Assembly: GCA_046349395.1 (NCBI GenBank)
Contig: JAXMCK010000004.1
Coordinates: forward strand, 682,001 to 746,000
Reading direction: 5' to 3'
Length of the DNA stretch: 64,000 bases
Origin: JAXMCK01 sp046349395
GTDB taxonomy: Bacteria > Pseudomonadota > Alphaproteobacteria > Geminicoccales > Geminicoccaceae
Shown here: positions 19,380-28,278 of the stretch, in pieces
How positions within the stretch are numbered: position 1 is the stretch's first letter
How the letters are laid out: the number at the start of each line of letters is the position of its first letter
Position numbers and translations under genes: made by a program
Notes under the pieces: model-generated
Databases searched by the model: none
What the model saw: the letters and a program-made list of their open reading frames with translations, nothing else
Told to the model about the DNA's origin: nothing

Positions 19380-20213
19380 TCAGCCCAGCTCGAACGTCGT
19401 GATCCCGAACAGGCGGTCGGTGGCGACCGTGGGGGCCGGGCCGCGGTACATGCGGGCGGTCTCGAAGCCGACGGTGAGGCCGAGGTCCTGGGCCAGCTTC
19501 AGGGCGGGGTCGTTGCGGCCGACGACGTCGAGGGAGGTCGGTGCGCCGTTGGCTTCGACCGCGAGGGCGCGGATCAGGCGTTCGGCAATTGCGGCGTCCG
19601 GGGCGTAGACGGGGCCGAGCTTGCAGCCGGTGCGGCAGCGGCGGAGCATGCCCAGCGCTACGAGGTCGCCGTCCTGGACCAGGGCCAGGCTCTTGGCGTT
19701 GGGCATTGCCAGCCAGGCGGCGAGGAAGGCCGGGCGCGGGGCCGGAAAGAGTGCGGCGTCGAGGGCCAGGAGGCGGTCGAAGGGGACGGTGCGGGCGTCG
19801 ATGAAGGCGGCGTCCGGGCGGGGCTCGATGGTGCCGCCGAAGCGGTAGTTGGGCCACGCGTAGGCGAAGCCGGATTTGCGGTAGTTGTCCTGCTGGGCGA
19901 CGACACCGTCTAGGCCGACCGTGCAGCCCTCGAGGCGGGCCATACCCGCCTGCCAGACGGCCCAGCCATGGCCGCGGCCGCGATGGGCCGGGTGGACGAT
20001 GTAGAAGCCGAGGAAGGCGAACGAGTCGGGGTAGCGGACGACGCTGATAATGGCGGCGGGCTCGCCGTCGACGGTGCCGATGAGGAAGCCGCCGGGGTCG
20101 GTGACGTGGAAGGGGTCGGCGTCGCCGAGGCCGGGGTTCCAGCCCTCGGCCGCCGCCCAGTCGAGGGCCAAGCCGATCTCGGCGCTGCTCATGGTACGGA
20201 TCGTGAGCGTCAT
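19380..20213 (-). CDS. GNAT acetyltransferase with a second GNAT-like C-domain
   Basis: 277 residues from the ATG at 20213. The N-terminal GNAT has the acetyl-CoA loop (FYIVHPAHRGRGHGWAVWQ) and GFAYAWPNYRFGG. The C-terminal part (CKLGPVYAPDAAIAERLIRAL ... RMYRGPAP) resembles the YitH-type second acetyltransferase domain. The substrate is unknown. It is transcribed divergently from the nitronate monooxygenase-like gene across a 113-nt gap. Confidence 0.85.
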   Translation of the reverse strand: MTLTIRTMSSAEIGLALDWAAAEGWNPGLGDADPFHVTDPGGFLIGTVDGEPAAIISVVRYPDSFAFLGFYIVHPAHRGRGHGWAVWQAGMARLEGCTVGLDGVVAQQDNYRKSGFAYAWPNYRFGGTIEPRPDAAFIDARTVPFDRLLALDAALFPAPRPAFLAAWLAMPNAKSLALVQDGDLVALGMLRRCRTGCKLGPVYAPDAAIAERLIRALAVEANGAPTSLDVVGRNDPALKLAQDLGLTVGFETARMYRGPAPTVATDRLFGITTFELG

Positions 20214-20326
20214 GGGCACAGCTTCGGACGCCGGGCTGCGTCGGGTCAATCGGCGCGGCGCAGCTTGACCTCATCGAGAGCGCGGCGCAGCACTGTAGAG
20301 CGACCGACTCCATCGAGGATCCGACC

Positions 20327-21301
20327 ATGGTCTTGCGCACACGGCTGACGGAGCGGCTGGGGCTGCGGCACCCGATCGTGTCGGCACCGATGGGGTACGT
20401 GTCCGGCGGCGCGCTGGCGGGCGCGGTGTCGGGGGCGGGTGGGCTCGGCCTCATCGGCGGCGGGTACGGCGACGCGGCGTGGCTGCAGGCGCAGTTCGCG
20501 GCGGCGGGCAATCAGGCGGTGGGGTGCGGATTCATCACCTGGTCGCTGGCGAAGCAGCCGGAACTGCTGGACCTCGTCCTCGACCACGAGCCGCGGGCAG
20601 TAATGCTGTCCTTCGGCGATCCGGCGCCGTTCGCCGGTGCGATCCGGGACGCCGGGGCCGTGCTGATCCTGCAGGTGCAGACGCTGGCGCATGCGCGGAC
20701 GGCCCTGGCGAACGGGGCCGACATCGTCGTGGCGCAGGGGACCGAGGCCGGCGGGCACGGGGCGTCGCGGGCGACCATGACGCTGGTGCCGGAGGTGCGC
20801 GATCTCTGCGCGCGGGAGCGGCCGGAGGTGCTGGTGCTGGCGGCGGGCGGCATCGCCGACGGGCGGGGACTGGCGGCAGCACTGACGCTTGGGGCCGACG
20901 GGGTGCTGGTGGGGACGCGGTTCTACGCCTCGAGCGAGGCGCTGGTGTCGCCGGCGCACAAGGCGGCCGCAGTTGCCGCCGACGGCGATGCGACGGTACG
21001 GACGAAGACGGTCGACATCGTGCGGCGGCTCGACTGGCCGGCACCGTACGATCTGCGGACCTTGCGCAACGCCTTCGTCGCGCGCTGGCACGGACGGGAG
21101 GCGGCGCTGAGCGCCGATGTGGACGAGGCGGCGGAGCGCTATGCGGCGGCCGCGGCGCGTGGTGATGCTGCCGAGAGCGGGGTGCTCGTCGGCGAAGGGA
21201 TCGGGCTCGTGGACGAGGTCAGGCCGGCCGCGGAGATCGTCGAGACGATGGCGGCGGAGGCCGAGACGGCACTGCTGACGGGGGCCGCCCTGATCGCCTG
21301 A
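20327..21301 (+). CDS. Nitronate monooxygenase / NAD(P)H-dependent flavin oxidoreductase
   Basis: 324-residue FMN TIM barrel of the 2-nitropropane dioxygenase family: HPIVSAPMGYVSGGALAGAV at the N-terminus, AQGTEAGGHG (the family's substrate/FMN motif), and AAGGIADGRG with LGADGVLVGTRF for phosphate binding. It probably oxidises alkyl nitronates or acts as an NADH:quinone-type reductase. The gene is separate from the symporter that follows (125-nt gap). Confidence 0.9.
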   Translation: MVLRTRLTERLGLRHPIVSAPMGYVSGGALAGAVSGAGGLGLIGGGYGDAAWLQAQFAAAGNQAVGCGFITWSLAKQPELLDLVLDHEPRAVMLSFGDPAPFAGAIRDAGAVLILQVQTLAHARTALANGADIVVAQGTEAGGHGASRATMTLVPEVRDLCARERPEVLVLAAGGIADGRGLAAALTLGADGVLVGTRFYASSEALVSPAHKAAAVAADGDATVRTKTVDIVRRLDWPAPYDLRTLRNAFVARWHGREAALSADVDEAAERYAAAAARGDAAESGVLVGEGIGLVDEVRPAAEIVETMAAEAETALLTGAALIA

Positions 21302-21426
21302 CGGCAGGCTCTACGGGCTCACGGCGCCATGTTGACAGCAGCGCGTGCAGACCCCAACCGTGCTCGGTGCGGCAGGCTTCCAAATAATTGGTGGCCGATA
21401 CTCGAACACGGAGGAACACGACGCAG

Positions 21427-22842
21427 ATGGACGCCGTCATCGGCTTTCTCAACACGATCTTCTGGGGCTATGTGCTGATCTACGGCCTGCTGGCCGTCGG
21501 GATCTATTTCACGCTGCGACTGGGCTTCGTGCAGATCCTGCATTTCGGCGAGCTGTTCAGGGTCATCGGCGGCTCGCAGGAGACCGACAAGGCCGGCATC
21601 TCGCCCTTCCAGGCGCTCACCGTCAGCCTCGCCTCGCGGGTCGGCACCGGCAACATCGCCGGCGTGGCGGTGGCCCTCTATCTCGGCGGGCCGGGGGCGA
21701 TCTTCTGGATGTGGATGGTAGCACTGGTCGGCATGGCCACGGCCTATTCCGAGAGTACCCTGGCCCAGCTCTACAAGGTGACCGACGACGATGGGCAGTA
21801 TCGCGGCGGGCCGGCGTTCTACATCGCGCGCGGGCTGAAGGCACCCTGGGCCGGCTACGTCTTCTCGGTCTGCCTGATCATCTCCTTCGGCCTCGTCTTC
21901 AATGCGGTGCAGGCGAACTCGATCGCGGATGCGGTGCAGGGTGCCTTCGGCGTGCCCAAGCTCGTCGTCGGCGTGGCGGTGGCGGCGCTCACCGGTATCA
22001 TCATCTTCGGCGGTCTCCGGCAGATCGCACGCGTCGCCGAGTTCGTCGTCCCCTTCATGGCGGGCGCCTATCTCCTGCTCGCGATCTACGTCCTGATCAT
22101 GGACGCGGCCGCCGTGCCCGGCGTGATCGCCAGCATCTTCGCCCATGCCTTCGGCTTCGAGGAGGCGGCGGGCGGCATCACCGGCGGGATCGCGGCAGCG
22201 ATGCTCAACGGCGTGAAGCGCGGCCTGTTCTCGAACGAGGCGGGCATGGGCTCGGCACCGAACATCGCGGCCTGCGCCACGCCGAACCCGCACCACCCCT
22301 CCTCACAAGGTTTCGTGCAGGCGCTGGGCGTCTTCATCGACACGATCCTCGTCTGCACGGCTACGGCGGTGATGATCCTGCTTTCCGGCGCCCTGGAGCC
22401 GGGCTCCGGCGTCACCGGCACGCAGCTGACGCAGGCGGCGATGCACGTGCACTTCGGGGATGCCGGCCGCTGGTTCGTGGCGATCGCGATCTTCTTCTTC
22501 GCCTTCACCTCGATCATCGGCAACTACTCCTATGCCGAGAACGCGATCACCTATATCGGCCACGGCCACACCACGGGCTTCGTGGTGCTGCGGGTGCTGG
22601 TCCTGTTGATGGTGGTCTGGGGCGCCTGGCAGACGGTGGCGACGGTGTTCGACGCCGCGGACGCTTCGATGGGCCTGATGGCAACGATCAACCTCGTCGC
22701 CATCCTGCTGCTGTCGGGCACGGTCGTGAAGCTGACCCGGGACTACTTCACCCAGCGCCGGCACGGCGTGGAGCCGGTGTTCCACGCCGGCGACTATCCG
22801 GAACTGGGCGACGGCGTCGACCGGACGATCTGGTCGCGTTGA
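21427..22842 (+). CDS. Alanine/glycine:cation symporter (AGCS family)
   Basis: 471-residue inner-membrane protein with ~10-11 hydrophobic helices and AGCS signatures: SLASRVGTGNIAGVAVALYLGGPGAIFWMW near the N-terminus and NEAGMGSAPNIAACA mid-protein. It imports alanine or glycine with Na+. The ATG at 21427 follows GGAGG at suitable spacing and is preferred over a start 39 nt upstream. A strong hairpin follows the stop codon. Confidence 0.93.
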   Translation: MDAVIGFLNTIFWGYVLIYGLLAVGIYFTLRLGFVQILHFGELFRVIGGSQETDKAGISPFQALTVSLASRVGTGNIAGVAVALYLGGPGAIFWMWMVALVGMATAYSESTLAQLYKVTDDDGQYRGGPAFYIARGLKAPWAGYVFSVCLIISFGLVFNAVQANSIADAVQGAFGVPKLVVGVAVAALTGIIIFGGLRQIARVAEFVVPFMAGAYLLLAIYVLIMDAAAVPGVIASIFAHAFGFEEAAGGITGGIAAAMLNGVKRGLFSNEAGMGSAPNIAACATPNPHHPSSQGFVQALGVFIDTILVCTATAVMILLSGALEPGSGVTGTQLTQAAMHVHFGDAGRWFVAIAIFFFAFTSIIGNYSYAENAITYIGHGHTTGFVVLRVLVLLMVVWGAWQTVATVFDAADASMGLMATINLVAILLLSGTVVKLTRDYFTQRRHGVEPVFHAGDYPELGDGVDRTIWSR

Positions 22843-22849
22843 ACCGAGC

Positions 22850-22896
22850 GGTCTGACGCGGCTTGCCGCGTCAGACCATGCCCTTGCCCGCGTCGC
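22850..22896. repeat. Hairpin repeat, copy 1 (terminator of the symporter gene)
   Basis: A perfect 11-bp inverted repeat (22850-22860 with 22867-22877) followed by ATGCCCTTGCCCGCGTCGC. All of it recurs at 23655-23700 with only the loop and one base changed. It sits 8 nt after the symporter stop, so it probably terminates that gene. Confidence 0.75.
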
Positions 22897-23084
22897 CGGT
22901 AGCTCTGATCCCAGTTCGACAAGCGCTGCTGTAGCTGCCGCTTACAGCGCCACGAGCCTCTGTGGACTGGTGATTAGTTAAAGTTAATTCGACTTTTTCC
23001 ACACGAGTAGTGTATTTAATCCGGCACCGTGCTGCCGATCAGTACAACACACCGGCAGGCCGGCTATCCTAAGGGGAGCGATAC

Positions 23085-23606
23085 ATGAAGAAGATGTTCT
23101 CGACACTGTCGTTGGCCGTCGTGGCGGTTGGCCTGGCGCTTCAGCTGCCCGTGCCGGCGATGGCCGGGACGGCGGAAGACGTGCAGGCCGCCATGCAGCT
23201 TCTCAAGTCAGAGTCCGCAGCACTCGGTGCTGCGAGCGTCTCGGGTAAGGACAAGGTCGGCGACAAGACCGTCCCGGTTCTTCACTTCGGCAAGACTGCG
23301 ATCAACAACAACTTTACGATCGTCGACGACGTTCAGCAGAAGACGAAGGCTACCGCAACCTTCTTCGTCAAGGAAGGCAACGAATTCGTGCGCGTCGCGA
23401 CCAACGTCAAGAAGGACGACGGATCACGCGCCATCGGGACGGTCCTGGACCCGAAGGGCAAGGCCATCGCCGCCATCGCCAAGGACCAGAGCTATTATGG
23501 CGAGGCGGCGATCCTCGGGAAGCCCTACATCACCGGCTACGAGCCCATCCACGACGCAAAGAACAAGGTGATCGGCGTCTACTACGTCGGTTATCCCAAG
23601 TCGTAG
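23085..23606 (+). CDS. Secreted single-Cache-domain protein
   Basis: 173 residues: a signal peptide (to about residue 27, AMA) and one Cache 3/Cache 2-type sensor domain (FFVKEGNEFVRVATNVKKDDG, GTVLDPKG, YYGEAAILGKPYITGYEPI, IGVYYVGY). This domain is usually the extracellular ligand sensor of chemoreceptors or kinases, but here it stands alone with no transmembrane or signalling part. It could be a periplasmic binding or accessory protein. GGGGAG precedes the ATG. The 5' region is AT-rich, suggesting its own promoter. Confidence 0.85.
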   Translation: MKKMFSTLSLAVVAVGLALQLPVPAMAGTAEDVQAAMQLLKSESAALGAASVSGKDKVGDKTVPVLHFGKTAINNNFTIVDDVQQKTKATATFFVKEGNEFVRVATNVKKDDGSRAIGTVLDPKGKAIAAIAKDQSYYGEAAILGKPYITGYEPIHDAKNKVIGVYYVGYPKS

Positions 23607-23654
23607 CGAGCCCGTAACGGGGTCGCCGACCATAGATCCCAGTCCTCAGCCAGT

Positions 23655-23700
23655 GGTCTGACGCGGGATCCGCGTCAGACCATGCCCTTCCCCGCGTCGC
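23655..23700. repeat. Hairpin repeat, copy 2, overlapping the 3' end of the ABC permease gene
   Basis: An 11-bp perfect stem (23655-23665 with 23671-23681) whose right arm contains the permease stop codon (minus strand 23677-23675). The similarity with copy 1 runs on into the last seven codons (DAGKGMV). It lies between convergent genes and may terminate both. Confidence 0.75.
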
Positions 23701-24520
23701 TGCCCTTCTTGGCCTGGCGGCTGCGGAGCCAGAGAACCGAGCCCAGGCTGATGGCGATGACGAGGAGCGAGAGGGCGGTCGTCAGGGTGCCCAGCGCGTA
23801 GATGACGGGCGTGGTGGCGTTGCCCTGCATCGCCTGCAGCTCGAGCGGCAGGGTGTTGAGGGCACCCATGGCCTGCGAGCTGCGGGCCAGCTCGTCGTAG
23901 GAGAGGGTGAAGCCGAACAGGCCGACGCCGATCAGCGAGGGCAGGATGATCGGCACGATGACGTACATGATGGTCTGGAACGGCGACGCGCCGAGATCGC
24001 GGGCCGCCTCCTCGAAGCGCGGGTCGAAGCGGTTGAAGACGGCGAACATGATCAGGACGCCGAAAGGCAGCGTCCAGGTGAGATGGGCGCCGAGGCCGGC
24101 GTTCCACCAGAAGCGCTCGATGCCCAAGAGCTCGAACAGCGAGCCGATGCCCAGCGAGACGACGACGGACGGCATGATGAGGCTGGCGACCACCGTGTAG
24201 AACAGGAAGCCGGAGCCGAAGAAGCGGCGGCGGAAGGCGAGCCCGGCCAGGAACGAGATCAGCACCGTCAGCACCATGACGGTGAGGCCAAGCCAGATCG
24301 AGCGGGTGAACGAGCCGCCGATGTCGCCGATCGACTGCGGCTTGAAGACGTCGGCGAACCAGTGGACCGACCAGCCCTGCATCGGGAAGACGAGGCCGCC
24401 CGACGGTCCCTGGAACGAGAGCACGGTGATGGTGAGCGTCGGCCCGTAGAGGAACAGCACGAACAGCACGAAGACGAGCGTCAGCACGACGAAGGTGCGG
24501 GGATGGGCCTCGCGCAGCAC
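23675..24520 (-). CDS. ABC transporter permease, PotC-like
   Basis: 281 residues, about six transmembrane helices, with the permease EAA loop EAARDLGASPFQTIMYVIVPIILP that docks the ATPase. It is the second inner-membrane subunit of a polyamine-type importer. The GTG start at 24520 follows the stop of the first permease by 4 nt, with AAGGAG overlapping that gene's end. Last gene of the four-gene operon; its stop codon is within a hairpin repeat. Confidence 0.92.
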   Translation of the reverse strand: MLREAHPRTFVVLTLVFVLFVLFLYGPTLTITVLSFQGPSGGLVFPMQGWSVHWFADVFKPQSIGDIGGSFTRSIWLGLTVMVLTVLISFLAGLAFRRRFFGSGFLFYTVVASLIMPSVVVSLGIGSLFELLGIERFWWNAGLGAHLTWTLPFGVLIMFAVFNRFDPRFEEAARDLGASPFQTIMYVIVPIILPSLIGVGLFGFTLSYDELARSSQAMGALNTLPLELQAMQGNATTPVIYALGTLTTALSLLVIAISLGSVLWLRSRQAKKGSDAGKGMV

Positions 24521-24524
24521 CGGC

Positions 24525-25439
24525 TCAGAGCTCCTTGCGGATGTCGCAGATGCGGGTCAGCGCCACGATCATGAGGATGACGGTGGCCAGCAGCACCATG
24601 GCGTTGGCGGCGGCGGGCGGGAACTGGAGGTAGCCGAGTTCGGTGTAGATCGACTTGCCGACACTGGCGACCTTGCCGCCGCCCAGCACGTTCACGGTGA
24701 CGAAGTCGCCCATGACGATGGTGAGCACGAAGATCGAGCCGATGGCGATGCCGGGCTTGGTCAGCGGCAGGATGACGTGGCGGATCGTCTGCCACTCGGT
24801 GGCCCCGCCGTCGCGGGCCGCTTCCAGCAGCGAGCGGTCGATGCGGGCCATGGAGTTGAAGATCGGCACGATCATGAAGACCGTGAACAGATGCACGAAG
24901 CCCAGGATCACCGAGAAGTCGGAGTAGAGCAGCCATTCCTGCGGCTCGGAGACGATGCCGAGCGACAGCAATGCGGAGTTGACGAGCCCGTTGCGCCCCA
25001 GGATGGGGATCCAGGAGATCATGCGGATGACGTTGCTGGTCCAGAACGGGATCGTGCAGACGAGGAACAGCGTCATCTGCCAGGTCAGCGACGGAATGTA
25101 GAACGCCATGTAGTAGGCGATGGTGAAGCCCAGGACGAGGGTGATCGCCCAGACGACGATGCAGAACTTCAGCGTGTTGAGGTAGGTGTCCCAGGTCACC
25201 TGCTCGGTAAAGACGTCAATATAATTCTGGAAAGTGAAATCCGGGATGAGGATCTGGTAGCTCTCGTAATTGAAGAAGCTGACCACGACGACCAGCGCCA
25301 TGGGCACGATGAAGAAGAGCAGGAAGACGATGGCGAGCGGAGTCGCCAGGAGATAGGCGGCGAGGCCGCCGCGCGGGCGCGCCGCCGCCGGTGCCACAGG
25401 CTCGGCAACGACGGCGGCAGGAACGGCGGCGGCGGCCAC
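24525..25439 (-). CDS. ABC transporter permease, PotB-like
   Basis: 304 residues with an alanine/proline-rich cytoplasmic N-terminus, about six transmembrane helices and the EAA loop EAARDGGATEWQTIRHVILPL. It forms the translocation pore with the PotC-like subunit. It starts 18 nt after the binding-protein gene in the same operon. Confidence 0.92.
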   Translation of the reverse strand: MAAAAVPAAVVAEPVAPAAARPRGGLAAYLLATPLAIVFLLFFIVPMALVVVVSFFNYESYQILIPDFTFQNYIDVFTEQVTWDTYLNTLKFCIVVWAITLVLGFTIAYYMAFYIPSLTWQMTLFLVCTIPFWTSNVIRMISWIPILGRNGLVNSALLSLGIVSEPQEWLLYSDFSVILGFVHLFTVFMIVPIFNSMARIDRSLLEAARDGGATEWQTIRHVILPLTKPGIAIGSIFVLTIVMGDFVTVNVLGGGKVASVGKSIYTELGYLQFPPAAANAMVLLATVILMIVALTRICDIRKEL

Positions 25440-25457
25440 TAGCTCAGATCCCCTCGA

Positions 25458-26759
25458 TCAAGCGGCGACGAACTCGTTCCACTTGCGGACCATGTACTTG
25501 TCCTCGTCCATCACGGTGTTCCACACCGAGACGGCACCCATGCGCTCGTAGAAGGAGCCGCCGTCGCGGATCTCGCCGGCCTTGGCGATCACTTCGCCCG
25601 TCGGCGACTTGATCTCCTTCTCGGCGGGCTTGCCTTCCATCCAGTAGGCCCACTCGTAGGGCTCCATGTTCTTCTGCGCGGTCGAGAGCACGGCCGCGTA
25701 GTAGCCCTGGCGGTTGAGGAAGCCGCCGGCCCAGCCCGAGAGGAACCAGTTCACGAACTCGTAGCAGGCATCGAGCGTCTTGCCCTCGACATGGGTCGGG
25801 ATGCCGAGGCCGGCAGCCCAGGCGCGATAGCCTTCCTTCAGCGGCTGGTAGGTGCAGGGGATGCCCATCTGGCGGACCTTGGTGACGGCCGGCGACCACA
25901 TGGACTGGATGACGACCTCGCCGGACGCCATCAGGTTGACGCTCTCGTTGAACTCCTTCCACAGCGCGCGGAACTGGCCGGCCTTCTTGGCCTCGATCAG
26001 GAAGGCGATCGTCTTGTCGATCTCCTCCTTGGTCATGTTGCCCATGTCGCCGTACTTCACGATGCCGTTCGCCTGGGCGACCTGGCCGGCGTCCATGATG
26101 CCGATGGCCGGGATGTTGAGGATCGAGGCCTTGCCCTTGAACTTCGGGTCGACCAGCTGCGCCCAGCTCTCGATCTTGACGTCGATCAGGTCCGGGCGGA
26201 TGCCCAGCGTGTCCGCGTTGTAGACCGTCGGGATGAGGGTCATGAACTCGGTGGGGTCGCTCGCGAACTCGGTGCTCTCGGCACCGGTCAGGTAGCTAAC
26301 CTTGATCGGGGCGATGCCGATGCGGGTCGTGTCGGTGCCGTCCGGGAGCTTGCCCTTGGTGAAGATCGGGACGATCTCGTCGTACAGCTTGATCTTCTTC
26401 GTATCCATGCCCTTCAAATTGCCCGAGGGCACGATCTTCTTCAGCATCCAGTATTCGGAATCGAGCATGTCGAAGCTGGTCGGCTGCGTGACCGCCCGCT
26501 TCACCACGTCATCGGAGGTCAGCGTCGTGTACTGGATGATGATCCCGGTGTCAGCCTTGCACTGATCGGCCAGTTCCTTGAACGCGTTCACGCCGGTGCC
26601 GGCGTAGCGCAGCGTGATCGGATCGTCGGCGTGGACGAACGGAGCGGGGAAGCTGCTGGCGGCGGCCACACCGGCGGCACCCAGTGCCGTGGTCCGCAAC
26701 AGGTCGCGGCGGGTGAGGCCGCCCTTCCGCTCCAACGTCCGATAGATCGTGTCAGCCAT
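25458..26759 (-). CDS. Periplasmic solute-binding protein, PotD-like, Tat-exported
   Basis: 433 residues with a twin-arginine signal (LTRRDLLRTTALG then a hydrophobic stretch ending FVHA), so it is likely exported folded by Tat. The mature part fits the PotD/ABC type I binding-protein family (DDPITLRYAGTGVNAF ... DVVKRAVTQPTSFDMLDSEYW). It delivers a polyamine or similar small cation or amino compound to the permeases. The substrate is inferred from family and operon only. Confidence 0.9.
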   Translation of the reverse strand: MADTIYRTLERKGGLTRRDLLRTTALGAAGVAAASSFPAPFVHADDPITLRYAGTGVNAFKELADQCKADTGIIIQYTTLTSDDVVKRAVTQPTSFDMLDSEYWMLKKIVPSGNLKGMDTKKIKLYDEIVPIFTKGKLPDGTDTTRIGIAPIKVSYLTGAESTEFASDPTEFMTLIPTVYNADTLGIRPDLIDVKIESWAQLVDPKFKGKASILNIPAIGIMDAGQVAQANGIVKYGDMGNMTKEEIDKTIAFLIEAKKAGQFRALWKEFNESVNLMASGEVVIQSMWSPAVTKVRQMGIPCTYQPLKEGYRAWAAGLGIPTHVEGKTLDACYEFVNWFLSGWAGGFLNRQGYYAAVLSTAQKNMEPYEWAYWMEGKPAEKEIKSPTGEVIAKAGEIRDGGSFYERMGAVSVWNTVMDEDKYMVRKWNEFVAA

Positions 26760-26789
26760 AAGACGGCTCCCTTGTTTCTTGCCGACGTC

Positions 26790-27782
<993 letters not shown>

Positions 27783-28278
27783 CGCTCCCCCTGCAGGACC
27801 TCGCCGTCCAATGGCAAGACACGTGCCAGTGCCGGCCACGAGGGGCAGGACGGGATCGACGCGCCCCGGCCGTCGTCACCCTAACAAGTTGCGCAGGAAA
27901 GCGGCAGAGGGCTGCATAGACAGCGGGCAGCCCTGCCCTCGCCTTGGGCAAACTCGCCTCACGAGGACGTCTGGAACGAACCGGCTCCCTTGAACGTTGT
28001 ATGCGCACACGGATCCGGTCAGTTCCGCAACTCGCCGAAAGGCGAGTCGTCTTTGCGCGAGCAAAATACTGGATTACTGTCAAATATTTCTTTCGTTGAC
28101 GGCAGAATTACTTAGTTCATATCAGCGACGATGCAGACGGATATAGTCACGGTCACCGGTATATCACACGCCGATAGCACATCGGCTCTCGGTCATTACG
28201 GAGTAGGCGGCAAGACGTGGGTGGCAGCGACGCCACCGACGACGGCATCTTGATGACCTCGTGGCAGGGAGATCGGAC
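27783..28278. other. Divergent intergenic region, AT-rich core
   Basis: About 500 bases between the ABC operon and the GT4 gene. The first half is of mixed composition and the part from ~28000 to 28180 is AT-rich. It should contain promoters for both directions. No gene, attenuator or known riboswitch is recognised. Confidence 0.6.
28096..28125 (+). promoter_or_regulatory. Possible sigma-70-type promoter for the GT4-GH130 operon
   Basis: TTGACG at 28096-28101 and TATCAG at 28120-28125, 18-bp spacing, inside the AT-rich part of the region and ~150 nt before the GT4 ATG. Match by eye only. Confidence 0.35.
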
